Source of the DNA: Nocardia aurantia
GTDB taxonomy: Bacteria; Actinomycetota; Actinomycetes; Mycobacteriales; Mycobacteriaceae
Direction of reading: 5' to 3'
Assembly: GCF_009604425.1 (NCBI RefSeq)
Contig: NZ_WEGI01000007.1
Coordinates: forward strand, 372,001-436,000
Length of the DNA stretch: 64,000 bases
A program made the translations under genes and the position numbers. The first letter of the stretch is position 1. Each line of letters begins with the position of its first letter. Below, in pieces: positions 1 through 8,304 of the stretch. Below the pieces are notes generated by a model, which ran no database searches, had not been told where the DNA came from, and saw only the letters and a list, made by a program, of their open reading frames with translations.

Positions 1-117
1 CGGACGTCGCCGTCGCACGCGGTCTTCGACAAGCGCGCCGGGGGTCGTCGATCGGGGCACGCCCGGATCGCGGCGCGGAGACTTGCGGGGGCGGTCCGGA
101 CCGGGGACGGTGGTCGG

Positions 118-1041
118 ATGGAAGAGTTGCCCGCGGAGTCGGAGGCGATGCTCGCGGAGTACGGGCAGCACTTGCGACTCGGCCGCAATCGGTCGGAGCA
201 CACGGTGCGTGCCTATCTGGGGGACGCTCGGTCGCTGCTGACGCAATTGGGTTCGGAGCGTGGCGAATTCGAGGTCGCGGACATCGACCTGGCGGGGTTG
301 CGGTCGTGGCTGGCGGTGTTGTCGAAGCGCGGCTCGGCGCGGGCCACGATGGCGCGGCGGGCGTCGTCGGCGCGCACGTTCACCGCGTGGCTGCATCGCA
401 CCGGGCGGCTGGCGGTGGACCCGGGGCCGCGGCTGGCGGCGGCGAGGCCGCATCGGGCCCTCCCGGCGGTACTCGGGCACGAGCAGGCGAGGGAAGCCAT
501 GGCCGCCGCGGAATCCGGTGCGGCGCAGCAGGATCCGATGGCGTTGCGGGATCGGCTGATCGTGGAGCTGTTGTACGCGACGGGAATCCGGGTCAGCGAG
601 CTGTGCGGTCTCGATCTCGACGACATCGATCGGGAGCGGCGGCTGGTGCGAGTGCTGGGCAAGGGGGGCAAACAGCGGATGGTGCCGTTCGGGGTGCCGG
701 CGGAGGAGGCGCTGACCGCCTGGCTGCGGCACGGACGGCCCGCTCTCGCCACCGCGCGATCCGGGCCGGCGGTGCTGCTGGGGCGGCGCGGCGGGCGGCT
801 CGATCAGCGTCAGGCCCGGACCGTCGTGCACGAGGTGGTGGCCGCGATACCGGGGGCGCCCGACATGGGACCGCACGGGCTGCGGCACACGGCCGCCACA
901 CATCTGCTGGAGGGCGGCGCCGACCTGCGGATCGTGCAGGAGGTGCTCGGGCACGCCAGTCTCGCCACCACCCAGCTCTACACCCATGTGTCCATCGAGC
1001 GGCTGAAGAAGGTGCACGATCAGGCGCACCCGCGCGCCTGA
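118..1041 (+). CDS. xerC: Tyrosine recombinase XerC
   Basis: Site-specific recombinase that, with XerD, resolves chromosome dimers at dif in the cytoplasm. The 307-residue length is normal for the family. An N-terminal SAM-like core-binding domain (about residues 8-100) precedes the catalytic domain. All six expected active-site residues are visible: R158 (GIRVSE), K182 (GKGGK), H253 and R256 (HGLRH), H279 (GHAS) and the nucleophile Y288 (LYTHV). The ATG at 118 gives a normal N-terminus. The frame is also open upstream to the window edge, and I recognise no gene in bases 1-117. The gene converges on the hsp70-like gene with only 5 bp between the stops. Confidence 0.95.
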   Translation: MEELPAESEAMLAEYGQHLRLGRNRSEHTVRAYLGDARSLLTQLGSERGEFEVADIDLAGLRSWLAVLSKRGSARATMARRASSARTFTAWLHRTGRLAVDPGPRLAAARPHRALPAVLGHEQAREAMAAAESGAAQQDPMALRDRLIVELLYATGIRVSELCGLDLDDIDRERRLVRVLGKGGKQRMVPFGVPAEEALTAWLRHGRPALATARSGPAVLLGRRGGRLDQRQARTVVHEVVAAIPGAPDMGPHGLRHTAATHLLEGGADLRIVQEVLGHASLATTQLYTHVSIERLKKVHDQAHPRA

Positions 1042-1046
1042 GCCGA

Positions 1047-3512
1047 TCAGAGAATGCCGATCGCCGGATCGCGCAGATTCGGGGGCAGCAGCAACAGCAA
1101 CCGGTGGTTGATCAGGGTCAGTTGCCAATGTTCCCCGGCCGCGATGATGCGACCGCCCTCCCGCAGCAGGCTCGCCGCCTCCGGAGTCGAGCGCAGCGCG
1201 TCCTCCAGGCTGTGGAAGAGCACCACCGGAAAATCCGGCGAGCGGCGGACCAGATCGACGTGATATTCCGAGGCCTCGTCGAGTTGTTTGCGCAGCGCCT
1301 TGGAGTTTCGCGTCTCGATGGCGTCCTCGGCGCGGGCCCGCAGGTCGGTGAGCCGGTGCCGGTCCCGTTCGGTGCCGATCTGATGGACCCGCATCTCGAC
1401 GTAACCGAGCCGCTCATCGAGGTCGCGAACCAGTTCGGGCACCGCCAGCGCGTCGGCGACATCGTCCAGTTCGGCGTGCGCGTCACGCAGCCGGTCCTCG
1501 GCGGCGACCGCCGCGTCGGGGCTCGCGTCGGAGGCGGCGACCTGCTCGTGGGCGGTGGTCAGCGTGCCCTGGCGGTCGAAGGTCAGCAGCAGTTGCTGGG
1601 CCTGCGGCGCCAGATGCGCGGAGTTGCGCAGCAGATACAACCGCTGCTCGATCTCCCGCAGTTGCTCCCGCAGTTGCGGCGGCGTCGGGGGCGCCACCCC
1701 GTCGAGATTGATCACCGCGTCCGTCTGGATGTCCACGGCGGGTACATCGGCGACCACCGACACCATGCCGGAGACATCTATCTCGAAGGTGACCTCGACA
1801 TCGCTGCCCATCGGCAGATCGACGGTGATGTCGGCCGACCGGACCTCCAGCATGCCGACCAGCCGGTTGCGCTCGCCCCGGCTGCGCTCCCCCTCCGCGA
1901 CCGGAATACGCAGCACCGCATCCAGTTCCGTGCGGCGCAGCGCACCGGAGGTCTTGAAGGTCCGGTGACCGAGCGCGGGCAGCGTCACCCCCTTGCGCAC
2001 GACCACCGAGAATCCGCCGTCGGCATGCTGCACGCCCAGCGAATCGGCCAGGCGGATGCCTTCGAACTCCGGGCCGAAGCGATGGGTGATGGTGAAAGTG
2101 CCCGGCTCCAGGGCGCATTCGGTGCCCGTACCGTCGAACAGCGCGACCCGGAATCGCGAGGTCTGCCGCGCGTCGATGTCGACCTCACAGGTGAAGGCGC
2201 CCTTGGCGTTCAGCGCGATGCGTGCCGAGCGGAACGGCGGCCGCGCATCCGGATTACTCAGTTCCACCGCGTATTTCGTCCAGGAGCCGGCCGGATCGCC
2301 GTGCACGCGGCCGGCCACCACCGGATCGGTGACGGTCACGGTCGGCTCGTGGGTCATCTCCAGCGCGAAACCACCGGGCCGCAAGGCGGGTGCGGCGCGG
2401 CGCGGGCGCCGGACGGTGCTCGCGAACAGCGCGGCGCCGTAGGCGACCACGGTGGTCGGATCGGCGCTGAAATCCAGTGGCGCACCGAGCCCGATCACCG
2501 GATCCGCCAGCCGTTCCCGCAGGCCGGGGGCCAGCGTCGTACCACCGACCAGCAACACCCGGTCGAGATGCTCTGTCTGCAGATCGGCTTCCGTCAGCGC
2601 CGACCGGGCCAGTTCGATCGCGCGCACATAGAACGGCTCGGCGACGACGTCGAGTGCCTCGCGCGGCAGGGTGACCTCGAAGGTCTCCTCCTGCCCGTCC
2701 ACCACCAACTCGATGATGAGTTCCGCCGATTCGTTCTGGGAGAGGTCGATTTTCGCCTGCTCGGCGGCCGCCTTCAGCCGGGCGAAGTTGCCGCGCCAGC
2801 GCCGGACGGACCGGGTGAAGTCCTTCAGTCCCAGCTCCTGCGCGACGGCCGGCGCCAGCACCCGGTCGACGAGCGCCCAGTCGATCAGCTTGCCCCCCAG
2901 GCTCCGATCACCGGCATGATGCAACACCTGCAACTCTTCGTCGTCCCGGTACAGGACCGCGGCGTCGAATGTGCCACCGCCGAAGTCGAACACGAGCCAG
3001 CGCCCCCGGCCCGCCTGCTCCCGCAACCCGAACGCGAACGCCGCCGCGACCGGCTCCTGGACCAGCGGACAGGCACTGCCGAGGCCGGCCAGTTCCGCCG
3101 CCCGCAGCGTGGCGTTGCGCTGATTCAGCGCGAACGCGGCGGGCACGGTGATCACGGCCGCGTCCGGTGGTTCCCCCAGTGCGCTCGCGACGTTGTGCCG
3201 CAACGACTTCAGCACCTCGGCCGAGAGTTGCTCCGGGTTGAGTTCGACCTCGGCGCGGACGAACCGCATGGCCGTGCCCTCGTAACCCATCAACTGCTTG
3301 AACTCGGTCGCGGTGTTGTCCGGATCGGTCTCGGCGCGCTTCCGAGCGCGCTGGCCGACATAGACCGTGTCCGCCCGTGGCAGCCAGACCGCCGACGGTG
3401 TGGTGTCGGCGTTGTCGTTGTTCTTGACGACTGTGACCCGGCCACCGGCGGCGACGGCCACCGCACTGTTGGTGGTGCCCAGATCAATTCCGACGTCGAT
3501 GGTGTCGCTCAC
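1047..3512 (-). CDS. Hsp70 family (DnaK-like) ATPase with long C-terminal extension
   Basis: An 821-residue Hsp70-like protein. The N-terminal nucleotide-binding domain (about residues 5-375) has the phosphate-1 motif DLGTTNS (10-16), the FDFGGGTFD phosphate-2 motif and the LLVGGTT adenosine motif. A divergent beta-type substrate-binding region follows, then an unusual alpha-helical C-terminal extension of roughly 200 residues, making it much longer than DnaK (about 620). There is no EEVD-like tail. The GTG start overlaps the stop of the upstream GrpE-like gene (GTGA), so the two are probably translationally coupled. It is likely a specialised chaperone working with the two genes upstream rather than the housekeeping DnaK. 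The client is unknown. Confidence 0.88.
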   Translation of the reverse strand: MSDTIDVGIDLGTTNSAVAVAAGGRVTVVKNNDNADTTPSAVWLPRADTVYVGQRARKRAETDPDNTATEFKQLMGYEGTAMRFVRAEVELNPEQLSAEVLKSLRHNVASALGEPPDAAVITVPAAFALNQRNATLRAAELAGLGSACPLVQEPVAAAFAFGLREQAGRGRWLVFDFGGGTFDAAVLYRDDEELQVLHHAGDRSLGGKLIDWALVDRVLAPAVAQELGLKDFTRSVRRWRGNFARLKAAAEQAKIDLSQNESAELIIELVVDGQEETFEVTLPREALDVVAEPFYVRAIELARSALTEADLQTEHLDRVLLVGGTTLAPGLRERLADPVIGLGAPLDFSADPTTVVAYGAALFASTVRRPRRAAPALRPGGFALEMTHEPTVTVTDPVVAGRVHGDPAGSWTKYAVELSNPDARPPFRSARIALNAKGAFTCEVDIDARQTSRFRVALFDGTGTECALEPGTFTITHRFGPEFEGIRLADSLGVQHADGGFSVVVRKGVTLPALGHRTFKTSGALRRTELDAVLRIPVAEGERSRGERNRLVGMLEVRSADITVDLPMGSDVEVTFEIDVSGMVSVVADVPAVDIQTDAVINLDGVAPPTPPQLREQLREIEQRLYLLRNSAHLAPQAQQLLLTFDRQGTLTTAHEQVAASDASPDAAVAAEDRLRDAHAELDDVADALAVPELVRDLDERLGYVEMRVHQIGTERDRHRLTDLRARAEDAIETRNSKALRKQLDEASEYHVDLVRRSPDFPVVLFHSLEDALRSTPEAASLLREGGRIIAAGEHWQLTLINHRLLLLLPPNLRDPAIGIL

Positions 3513-4507
3513 GAATTCCGGCCTCCCTCCGGTTCGGCCCCGCCGGTCCGGTCGCCCGGCGGGATACCGACGATCACCTGTCCTCGCTGAATATGCCTGT
3601 CGCGGAAATAGATCGTAGGCCGCACGGTCGAGATCACGGTTTCCGCACCGATGTCCGGGTCTTCCTGGTAGTCCAGCACTTCGAGGTCACGGCCGGGATG
3701 GAAACGTTCACCGTCGTAGTCCTGGATCTCGAGCGCGGCCTCCGCGAACGCATTCCGGGACCGCGCGAGGTAACGCCCGACCTGTCGCACCGTATTCGAC
3801 TGCTCCGCCGCCCGCAGCTTCCGCTCGGCCCGCCAGAGATTCGTCGCGGCCTCCGCCAGCGCCCGCTCGTGAACCCGCTCCCCAGCCGAACTCCCGCCCC
3901 CCGCCAACTCCCCCACTCCGAGCGGACCCGAACCCGTTGCCACCGAGCCCTTTTCGCCCGACACAGCTTCGCCCGACACAGCTTCGCCCGACACAGCTTC
4001 GCCCGACACAGCTTCGCCCGACACAGCTTCGCCCGACACAGCTTCGCCCGACACAGCTTCGCCCGACACAGCTTCGCCCGACACAGCTTCGCCCGACACA
4101 GCTTCGCCCGACACAGCTTCGCCCGACACAGCTTCGCCCGACGACGCATCCGCGCTCTGCGCGGATGCTGTCGTCGCCTCGGGCGCTGTCGTCGCCTCGG
4201 GCGCTGTCGTCGCCTCGGGCGCTGTCGTCGCCTCGGGCGCTGTCGTCGCCTCGGGCGCTGTCGTCGCCTCGGGCGCTGTCGTCGCCTCGGGCGCTGTCGT
4301 CGCCTCGGGCGCTGTCGTCGCCTCGGGCGCTGTCGTCGCCTCGGGCGCTGTCGTCGCCTCGGGCGCTGTCGTCGCCTCGGGCGCTGTCGCCGCCTCGGGC
4401 GCTGTCGCCGCCTCGGGCGCCGTCGCCGGAGCGGGTGGGTCCAGCGGGGCCAAGGCGGCGAGGGTGGCGGCGCGTAGGACGGCTCGGGCGCGGGGCAGCA
4501 GGTTCAT
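3509..4507 (-). CDS. GrpE-like nucleotide exchange factor with two repeat arrays
   Basis: A 332-residue protein whose C-terminal third (about residues 200-320) looks like a GrpE domain. A helical segment (ERVHERALAEA through NAFAEAALEI) is followed by a small beta domain containing IGAETVISTVRPTIYFRDR, close to the GrpE RPA-V region. The N-terminal half is not GrpE-like. It holds about 14 copies of the hexapeptide APEATT (residues 30-113) and 12 copies of the pentapeptide GEAVS (125-184), which should be a disordered linker. The ATG overlaps the stop of the J-like gene (ATGA), and its own stop overlaps the hsp70-like start. It probably serves as ADP/ATP exchange factor for that Hsp70. The GrpE assignment rests on the C-terminal pattern and the context. 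Confidence 0.72.
   Translation of the reverse strand: MNLLPRARAVLRAATLAALAPLDPPAPATAPEAATAPEAATAPEATTAPEATTAPEATTAPEATTAPEATTAPEATTAPEATTAPEATTAPEATTAPEATTAPEATTAPEATTASAQSADASSGEAVSGEAVSGEAVSGEAVSGEAVSGEAVSGEAVSGEAVSGEAVSGEAVSGEAVSGEAVSGEKGSVATGSGPLGVGELAGGGSSAGERVHERALAEAATNLWRAERKLRAAEQSNTVRQVGRYLARSRNAFAEAALEIQDYDGERFHPGRDLEVLDYQEDPDIGAETVISTVRPTIYFRDRHIQRGQVIVGIPPGDRTGGAEPEGGRNS
3956..4135. repeat. 15-bp tandem repeat, 12 perfect copies, in coding sequence
   Basis: Twelve uninterrupted copies of GCCCGACACAGCTTC on the plus strand. On the coding (minus) strand each copy encodes the pentapeptide EAVSG. The unit is a multiple of three, so copy-number changes keep the frame of the GrpE-like gene. 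Confidence 0.97.
4169..4420. repeat. 18-bp tandem repeat, 14 copies, in coding sequence
   Basis: Fourteen contiguous 18-bp units of the type TGTCGTCGCCTCGGGCGC on the plus strand, the last two carrying a GCCGCC variant. The coding strand reads APEATT twelve times and APEAAT twice. Only about 33 bp separate this from the 15-bp array in the same gene. The frame is preserved at any copy number. Confidence 0.97.
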
Positions 4508-5979
4508 GAGGCCCGGCCGGGGGGTGTGATGCGGTAGCCGGTGGTCGTCGGGGGGATGGGGGCTCGGGTGACCGATCCGACGGGGGTGCGTAGTGAGTTG
4601 TGGTCGGGCTGCGGGGTGGAGCAGCGGGCCAGTAGCAGGATCGAGAAGCCGAGGATCACGGTCACTCCGACGATGAGCAGGCTGGGGCGGACGGGTGGCC
4701 GTAGGTCGGTCAGGCTGGGCATGCGGCGGGCAGTCGCGACGGGCGTGCGTTGCCGGCCGACCGGTGGGAGGGTTGCGGGGAGTCGCGCCGGGTCCGGTGT
4801 CAGCGGCAGTGGATGGGTCGGCATGGTGAGCCGGTCGAGGGCGCGGGTGGTGTCGGCCAGTTCGCTTTCGACACCGGTCAATTGGGTGCGCAGCTTCTCC
4901 GTGGACTCTGGGGCGACGACGAGTTCCAGGGCGATGCGCAGCCAGTCGGCGGCCTGGTCGAGATTGGCTCGTCGTTGGGGCAGACCCGCGATCTGTTTCG
5001 GGTGCGGGGAGCGCGAGACCAGACGGTGTGCGCATTTGCCCAGCAGTGTGGCAGCGCGGTCTCGAACGACGGCGGTCCGCGGGTGGCGGGCAGCCGGGAG
5101 CAGCGCTTCCAGTTCCCGGGTGGCGGGGGCGATCGACTTGTCGACGCGCTGGGCGGCGGTCCGGAAATCCCCGAGTTCGAACATCCCGTAGGCCGCGTCC
5201 AGAGCGGCGATCGCGCCTTCGCGGAGGGGGGTCGCGAGTTGCTCCAGCAACCGCTCCCGGACCGCGTCGGGCATCGGCCACTCGCGGATCACGTCGTAGA
5301 GGTCCTGTTGCAGTTCCGGACGGGACTCCGCCAGTGCCAGCAGCGGTCCGACCAGAACGAGGGGAAGTTCGTCGGACAGTACGGTCAGGACCGATTCGCT
5401 CAGCCGCGGGTCGTCCAGCTCGGTCACCCGGCTCCGGATGTGACCGGCGAAACCGTCGCTGCGGATCGCCGCTTCCCAGGATCTGGCCGCCTCGCGCCAG
5501 TGCACTGTGGTACTCGCGCCGGGTGTTTCGGTCTCCGCCAGCGCGAAGCGATGCGCGGAGATCGCGGCGTCGTGCGCGGCGTGCGCGTCCGAATCGCAGC
5601 CGCAGCGGCCCGGCGGAGTGCCCCACATCCACAGCACCTCGTCGGCGATCCGGCGCCGCGGGTCGCCGAGCAGAAGATCGAAAGCGGTTCGGGCGCGGTC
5701 GGTATCGACGTGGAGCGTGTGGTCGAGGTCGGTGTCGGCACCGGCGGCCAGGGCCGCCAGCACGACTCGGCGGCGATCCCGCAAGGTCCGGCGGTCGGCG
5801 TCGGTGGCGACATTCACGAGACGGAATGCGTTGTCCCGGTACGGGTCCGGGCCCGCGAGCTCACGCAGACGCGCCGCGGTCACGTCAACCACCTCGCGCC
5901 ACCCCCGTCCCGCATCCTTCGCCCGGACCGTCGTGGGAACGGCACGAACAGCCCCCTCACCAGGCGGGCTGATCGTCAC
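4504..5979 (-). CDS. Membrane-anchored J-like co-chaperone (no HPD motif)
   Basis: A 491-residue protein, first of a coupled trio with the GrpE-like and Hsp70-like genes. Residues about 45-120 (YRDNAFRLVNVATDADRRT and on) resemble the degenerate J-like domains seen at the start of some bacterial proteins. The HPD tripeptide needed to stimulate Hsp70 is absent. A Cys/His-rich stretch follows (CGCDSDAHAAHDAAISAH), then a long helical region, a proline-rich linker and one transmembrane helix near residues 430-450 (SLLIVGVTVILGFSILLLA), with a short tail outside. Start: GTG at 5979. A TATAGT hexamer overlaps that codon, so a later GTG is possible. The J-like role is inferred from fold pattern and operon. 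Confidence 0.6.
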   Translation of the reverse strand: MTISPPGEGAVRAVPTTVRAKDAGRGWREVVDVTAARLRELAGPDPYRDNAFRLVNVATDADRRTLRDRRRVVLAALAAGADTDLDHTLHVDTDRARTAFDLLLGDPRRRIADEVLWMWGTPPGRCGCDSDAHAAHDAAISAHRFALAETETPGASTTVHWREAARSWEAAIRSDGFAGHIRSRVTELDDPRLSESVLTVLSDELPLVLVGPLLALAESRPELQQDLYDVIREWPMPDAVRERLLEQLATPLREGAIAALDAAYGMFELGDFRTAAQRVDKSIAPATRELEALLPAARHPRTAVVRDRAATLLGKCAHRLVSRSPHPKQIAGLPQRRANLDQAADWLRIALELVVAPESTEKLRTQLTGVESELADTTRALDRLTMPTHPLPLTPDPARLPATLPPVGRQRTPVATARRMPSLTDLRPPVRPSLLIVGVTVILGFSILLLARCSTPQPDHNSLRTPVGSVTRAPIPPTTTGYRITPPGRAS

Positions 5980-6105
5980 TATACGAGCGCAGAGGGGAAA
6001 ACGCTCGGCCGATCGGCACGAATTCTCGCACGGCTGTACGGATGTCGAGCAGGCGGAATCTCCCCTACCCGAGGCTTCCCCAGGGGCATCGGATGTTGCC
6101 CGCGT

Positions 6106-6650
6106 TCAGGATTCGCGGTGGTAGGCGAGTTCGAAGTCGAGTTCCCAGCGCTCGCCGTCGGCCGATCGTTCCCACAGTCCCGCGATCCGGCTGCAGTCGG
6201 CGAGATATCCCGTGAAGCGTTGTGAGAAGCCGGGTTCCGTGCGCCACAGTCGCCACACGCCGTCCTCGACGTTCATGTGGTAGACGCGCGAGACACCGCG
6301 GAGTCGTAGTACTGCTGGCGGAACGGGCCGTCCGGGCCGAGGCCGATGACGGCGATGCCGCTCGGGGCACCGGAATCGGCGGCGGTCGCGAATCGTTGCA
6401 GCAGGAAATGCCGTCCGTCGATCCATTCGAAGGTCGTGACACCGCCGCCCCGGGTGACCGGCGGCGCGTCCGGGGCGAAGAAACCCGCCGGGAAGGTCGC
6501 CGCCACCCGCCATCGACCCACCAGCGCGTCGAGGCGGTCCAGCACCACGTTCCGGATGGCGGGAATATCGTGCGGACCGTCTTCGGACTCCACCTCCGAC
6601 CGCGACAGATCGGCCGGCGGCGGATCCTCTCGCGCCGTCATGCCACACAC
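6106..6650 (-). pseudogene. DUF1579-like protein, broken by a single-base frameshift
   Basis: Two adjacent minus-strand frames make one protein. The first reads from the start (GTG 6650 or ATG 6641) to QQYYDSAVSRASTT and stops at 6273. The second continues as RVYHMNVEDGVWRLWR and GFSQRFTGY to the stop at 6106. Adding one base at about 6299-6302 restores YDSRGVSRVYHM, a sensible join of the two halves. The family (DUF1579-like, lipocalin-like fold) has no firm function. This may be a true pseudogene or a sequencing error in a GC run. No other copy is in the window. Confidence 0.75.
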
Positions 6651-6702
6651 CTCCCGATTCGGCTGTTGTCGTCACAGGGTGGACGGTGTGGCCCAGCCGA
6701 AT

Positions 6703-7239
6703 TCATCGCGCCGGCGATTCGCGGCCCGGAGGACGGACAGCGGCGAGGTACCGCTCCGCCATCCAGCGCTGAACCAATCGTGCGACCGGCCCTCCCAGGC
6801 GGATGTACCAGGCACCCGGACGGGAGAAGGCCGACACAACGCCGTACACGGCATCGTCGGCGGGATCGTATTCGACCGCGAACAGTTCCTCCCCGACCTC
6901 GGGATGGCCGGGCAGGGTGCCGTAGGCGAAGCCCCGGCGGTCGGGTTCGTCGAGCACGTAGACGACGCGGCAGGGGGCGACGAGGGCGAGCGGGCCGATT
7001 CCGAGCCGCACGGTCAGCAGGGTGCCCGGGGCGGCGACGGGTGTGTCGGCCGACTCGAAAATGCCTGTGCCGCGCTGCATCCGGTATGTGAGGATCTCCG
7101 TCGCGACCTGTTCGAACAGCTCGCGACCACTGCCGAGCCGGCGGCGGACGTGGAACCGGTGGTACCCCGGCGGGAACTCACCGCGGGTGGCGCCGACCTC
7201 GGCGTAGGTGAACGGGGGCTCTTCCGGCGACCTGGACAT
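6703..7239 (-). CDS. DUF1990 family protein
   Basis: A 178-residue soluble protein of the DUF1990 family, whose function is unknown. Its body matches the family in length and style: an N-terminal FTYAEVGATRGEFPPGYHRF stretch, a central barrel-like region (TLLTVRLGIGPLALVAPCRVVYV) and a C-terminal FAVEYDPADDAVYGVVSAFSRP segment. The ATG at 7239 has GGAGG just upstream, so I prefer it to the in-frame start at 7275. It lies downstream of, and divergent from, the iron-box promoter region of the siderophore-interacting protein gene. Confidence 0.8.
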   Translation of the reverse strand: MSRSPEEPPFTYAEVGATRGEFPPGYHRFHVRRRLGSGRELFEQVATEILTYRMQRGTGIFESADTPVAAPGTLLTVRLGIGPLALVAPCRVVYVLDEPDRRGFAYGTLPGHPEVGEELFAVEYDPADDAVYGVVSAFSRPGAWYIRLGGPVARLVQRWMAERYLAAVRPPGRESPAR

Positions 7240-7318
7240 GCCTCCATCCTGGCGAAACGGCGGCGTGCGCGGCACACGATCCGCATCACAGAATTACGCC
7301 GAGCTATCGGCGATATTC

Positions 7319-7346
7319 TATGCTACGGTCTTTTAGGTAAACCTAA
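7319..7346 (+). promoter_or_regulatory. Candidate promoter with IdeR/DtxR-type iron box
   Basis: TTAGGTAAACCTAA at 7333-7346 has perfect TTAGGT/ACCTAA arms around AA. These are the half-sites of the actinobacterial IdeR/DtxR box, though the full 19-bp consensus is only partly matched. A -10-like TATGCT lies at 7319-7324. The box is 16 bp before the start codon of the siderophore-interacting gene, where a bound repressor would block transcription when iron is plentiful. Confidence 0.6.
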
Positions 7347-7362
7347 TTATGGAGGTACCCAC

Positions 7363-8133
7363 ATGCCCCGACCCCGTGTCCCGCACAACTTCATCGTGCA
7401 GCGCACGCAACGACTGACCGATCACCTGATCCGCGTCCATCTCGGCGGACCCGCGTTCGACACCTTCCAGCCGAGCGGCTTCACCGACGCCTACGTCAAA
7501 TTGCAGTTCCCCGGCCCCGACGGCGATACCGTCCGCACCTACACCGTGCGCTCGATCGATCCCGCGGCCCGGGAGATCGCCATCGACTTCGTGTACCACG
7601 GCGACGAGGGCGTCGCGGGCCCCTGGGCGGCCGCCGCGCAGCCGGGCGACCCGCTGACCATGTTCGGCCCCGGCGGTGCGTACGCACCCCGGCCGGAGGC
7701 CGATTGGCACCTGCTCGCCGGTGACGATTCGGCACTGCCGGCGATCGCCGCCGCCTGCGCCGCCCTGCCCGCCGACGCCCGCGGCCGGGTGTTCGTCGAG
7801 GTGGGCTCGGCCGCCGACGAACTCGATGTCGACCGGCCCGCCGGCGTCACCTTGACCTGGGTGCATCGTGGCGACGCGGCCCCGGGCGAGAACCTGGTGG
7901 CGGCCGTGCGCGCCGAGCCCTGGCCCGACGGCCGGGTGCAGGTCTTCATCCACGGCGAGGCCCAGGCCGTGATGCACACCCTGCGCCCCTACATCCGCAA
8001 GGAACGCGGCGTCCCCGCCGATTGGGCGTCGGTCTCCGGATACTGGCGCCTCGGCCGCACCGAGGAAGGCTTCCGCACCTGGAAGCGGGAACTCTCCGAT
8101 CAAGAGGGCGAGCCGGTCGGCGGTCGCTCCTGA
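7363..8133 (+). CDS. Siderophore-interacting protein (ViuB-type flavin ferric reductase)
   Basis: A 256-residue protein of the siderophore-interacting/FAD-binding family. It releases iron from imported ferric siderophores by NAD(P)H-dependent reduction in the cytoplasm. Visible features are the N-terminal barrel with the flavin-binding motif RTYTVRS near residue 60, a central LLAGDDSALPAIAAA segment and the C-terminal YWRLGRTEEGF motif typical of this family. The ATG at 7363 follows GGAGG at 7351-7355 and the iron box at 7333. Position beside xerC and an M23 peptidase matches viuB (Rv2895c) of M. tuberculosis. Most likely regulated by iron through IdeR. Confidence 0.9.
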   Translation: MPRPRVPHNFIVQRTQRLTDHLIRVHLGGPAFDTFQPSGFTDAYVKLQFPGPDGDTVRTYTVRSIDPAAREIAIDFVYHGDEGVAGPWAAAAQPGDPLTMFGPGGAYAPRPEADWHLLAGDDSALPAIAAACAALPADARGRVFVEVGSAADELDVDRPAGVTLTWVHRGDAAPGENLVAAVRAEPWPDGRVQVFIHGEAQAVMHTLRPYIRKERGVPADWASVSGYWRLGRTEEGFRTWKRELSDQEGEPVGGRS

Positions 8134-8304
8134 CCGGCGGTGCAGGGTTCCGGCGATATCGCCGAACATGCCGCTCACCGGGTAGGTGTGCCGCCGAGAG
8201 CGTGACCCTGCGCCGCACCACCCGCCGGGTCCGGGCGCATCGCCCGGGCCCGCCCTCGCTTCCCGCCGAGCAGAACCTTCGGTCGAACTCCTCACTACGG
8301 CAAC

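Noticed and set aside
118..1041. XerC-like gene as a phage or island integrase
   Set aside because: Length, motifs and neighbours fit the housekeeping XerC; no phage genes in the window.
306..3590. A 1094-residue plus-strand open frame
   Set aside because: Antisense to the Hsp70-like gene and out of frame with xerC; Gly/Ala/Arg-rich without any domain, a normal side effect of high GC.
3956..4420. Possible CRISPR array
   Set aside because: Direct repeats are contiguous with no spacers and lie in a coding frame; no cas genes nearby.
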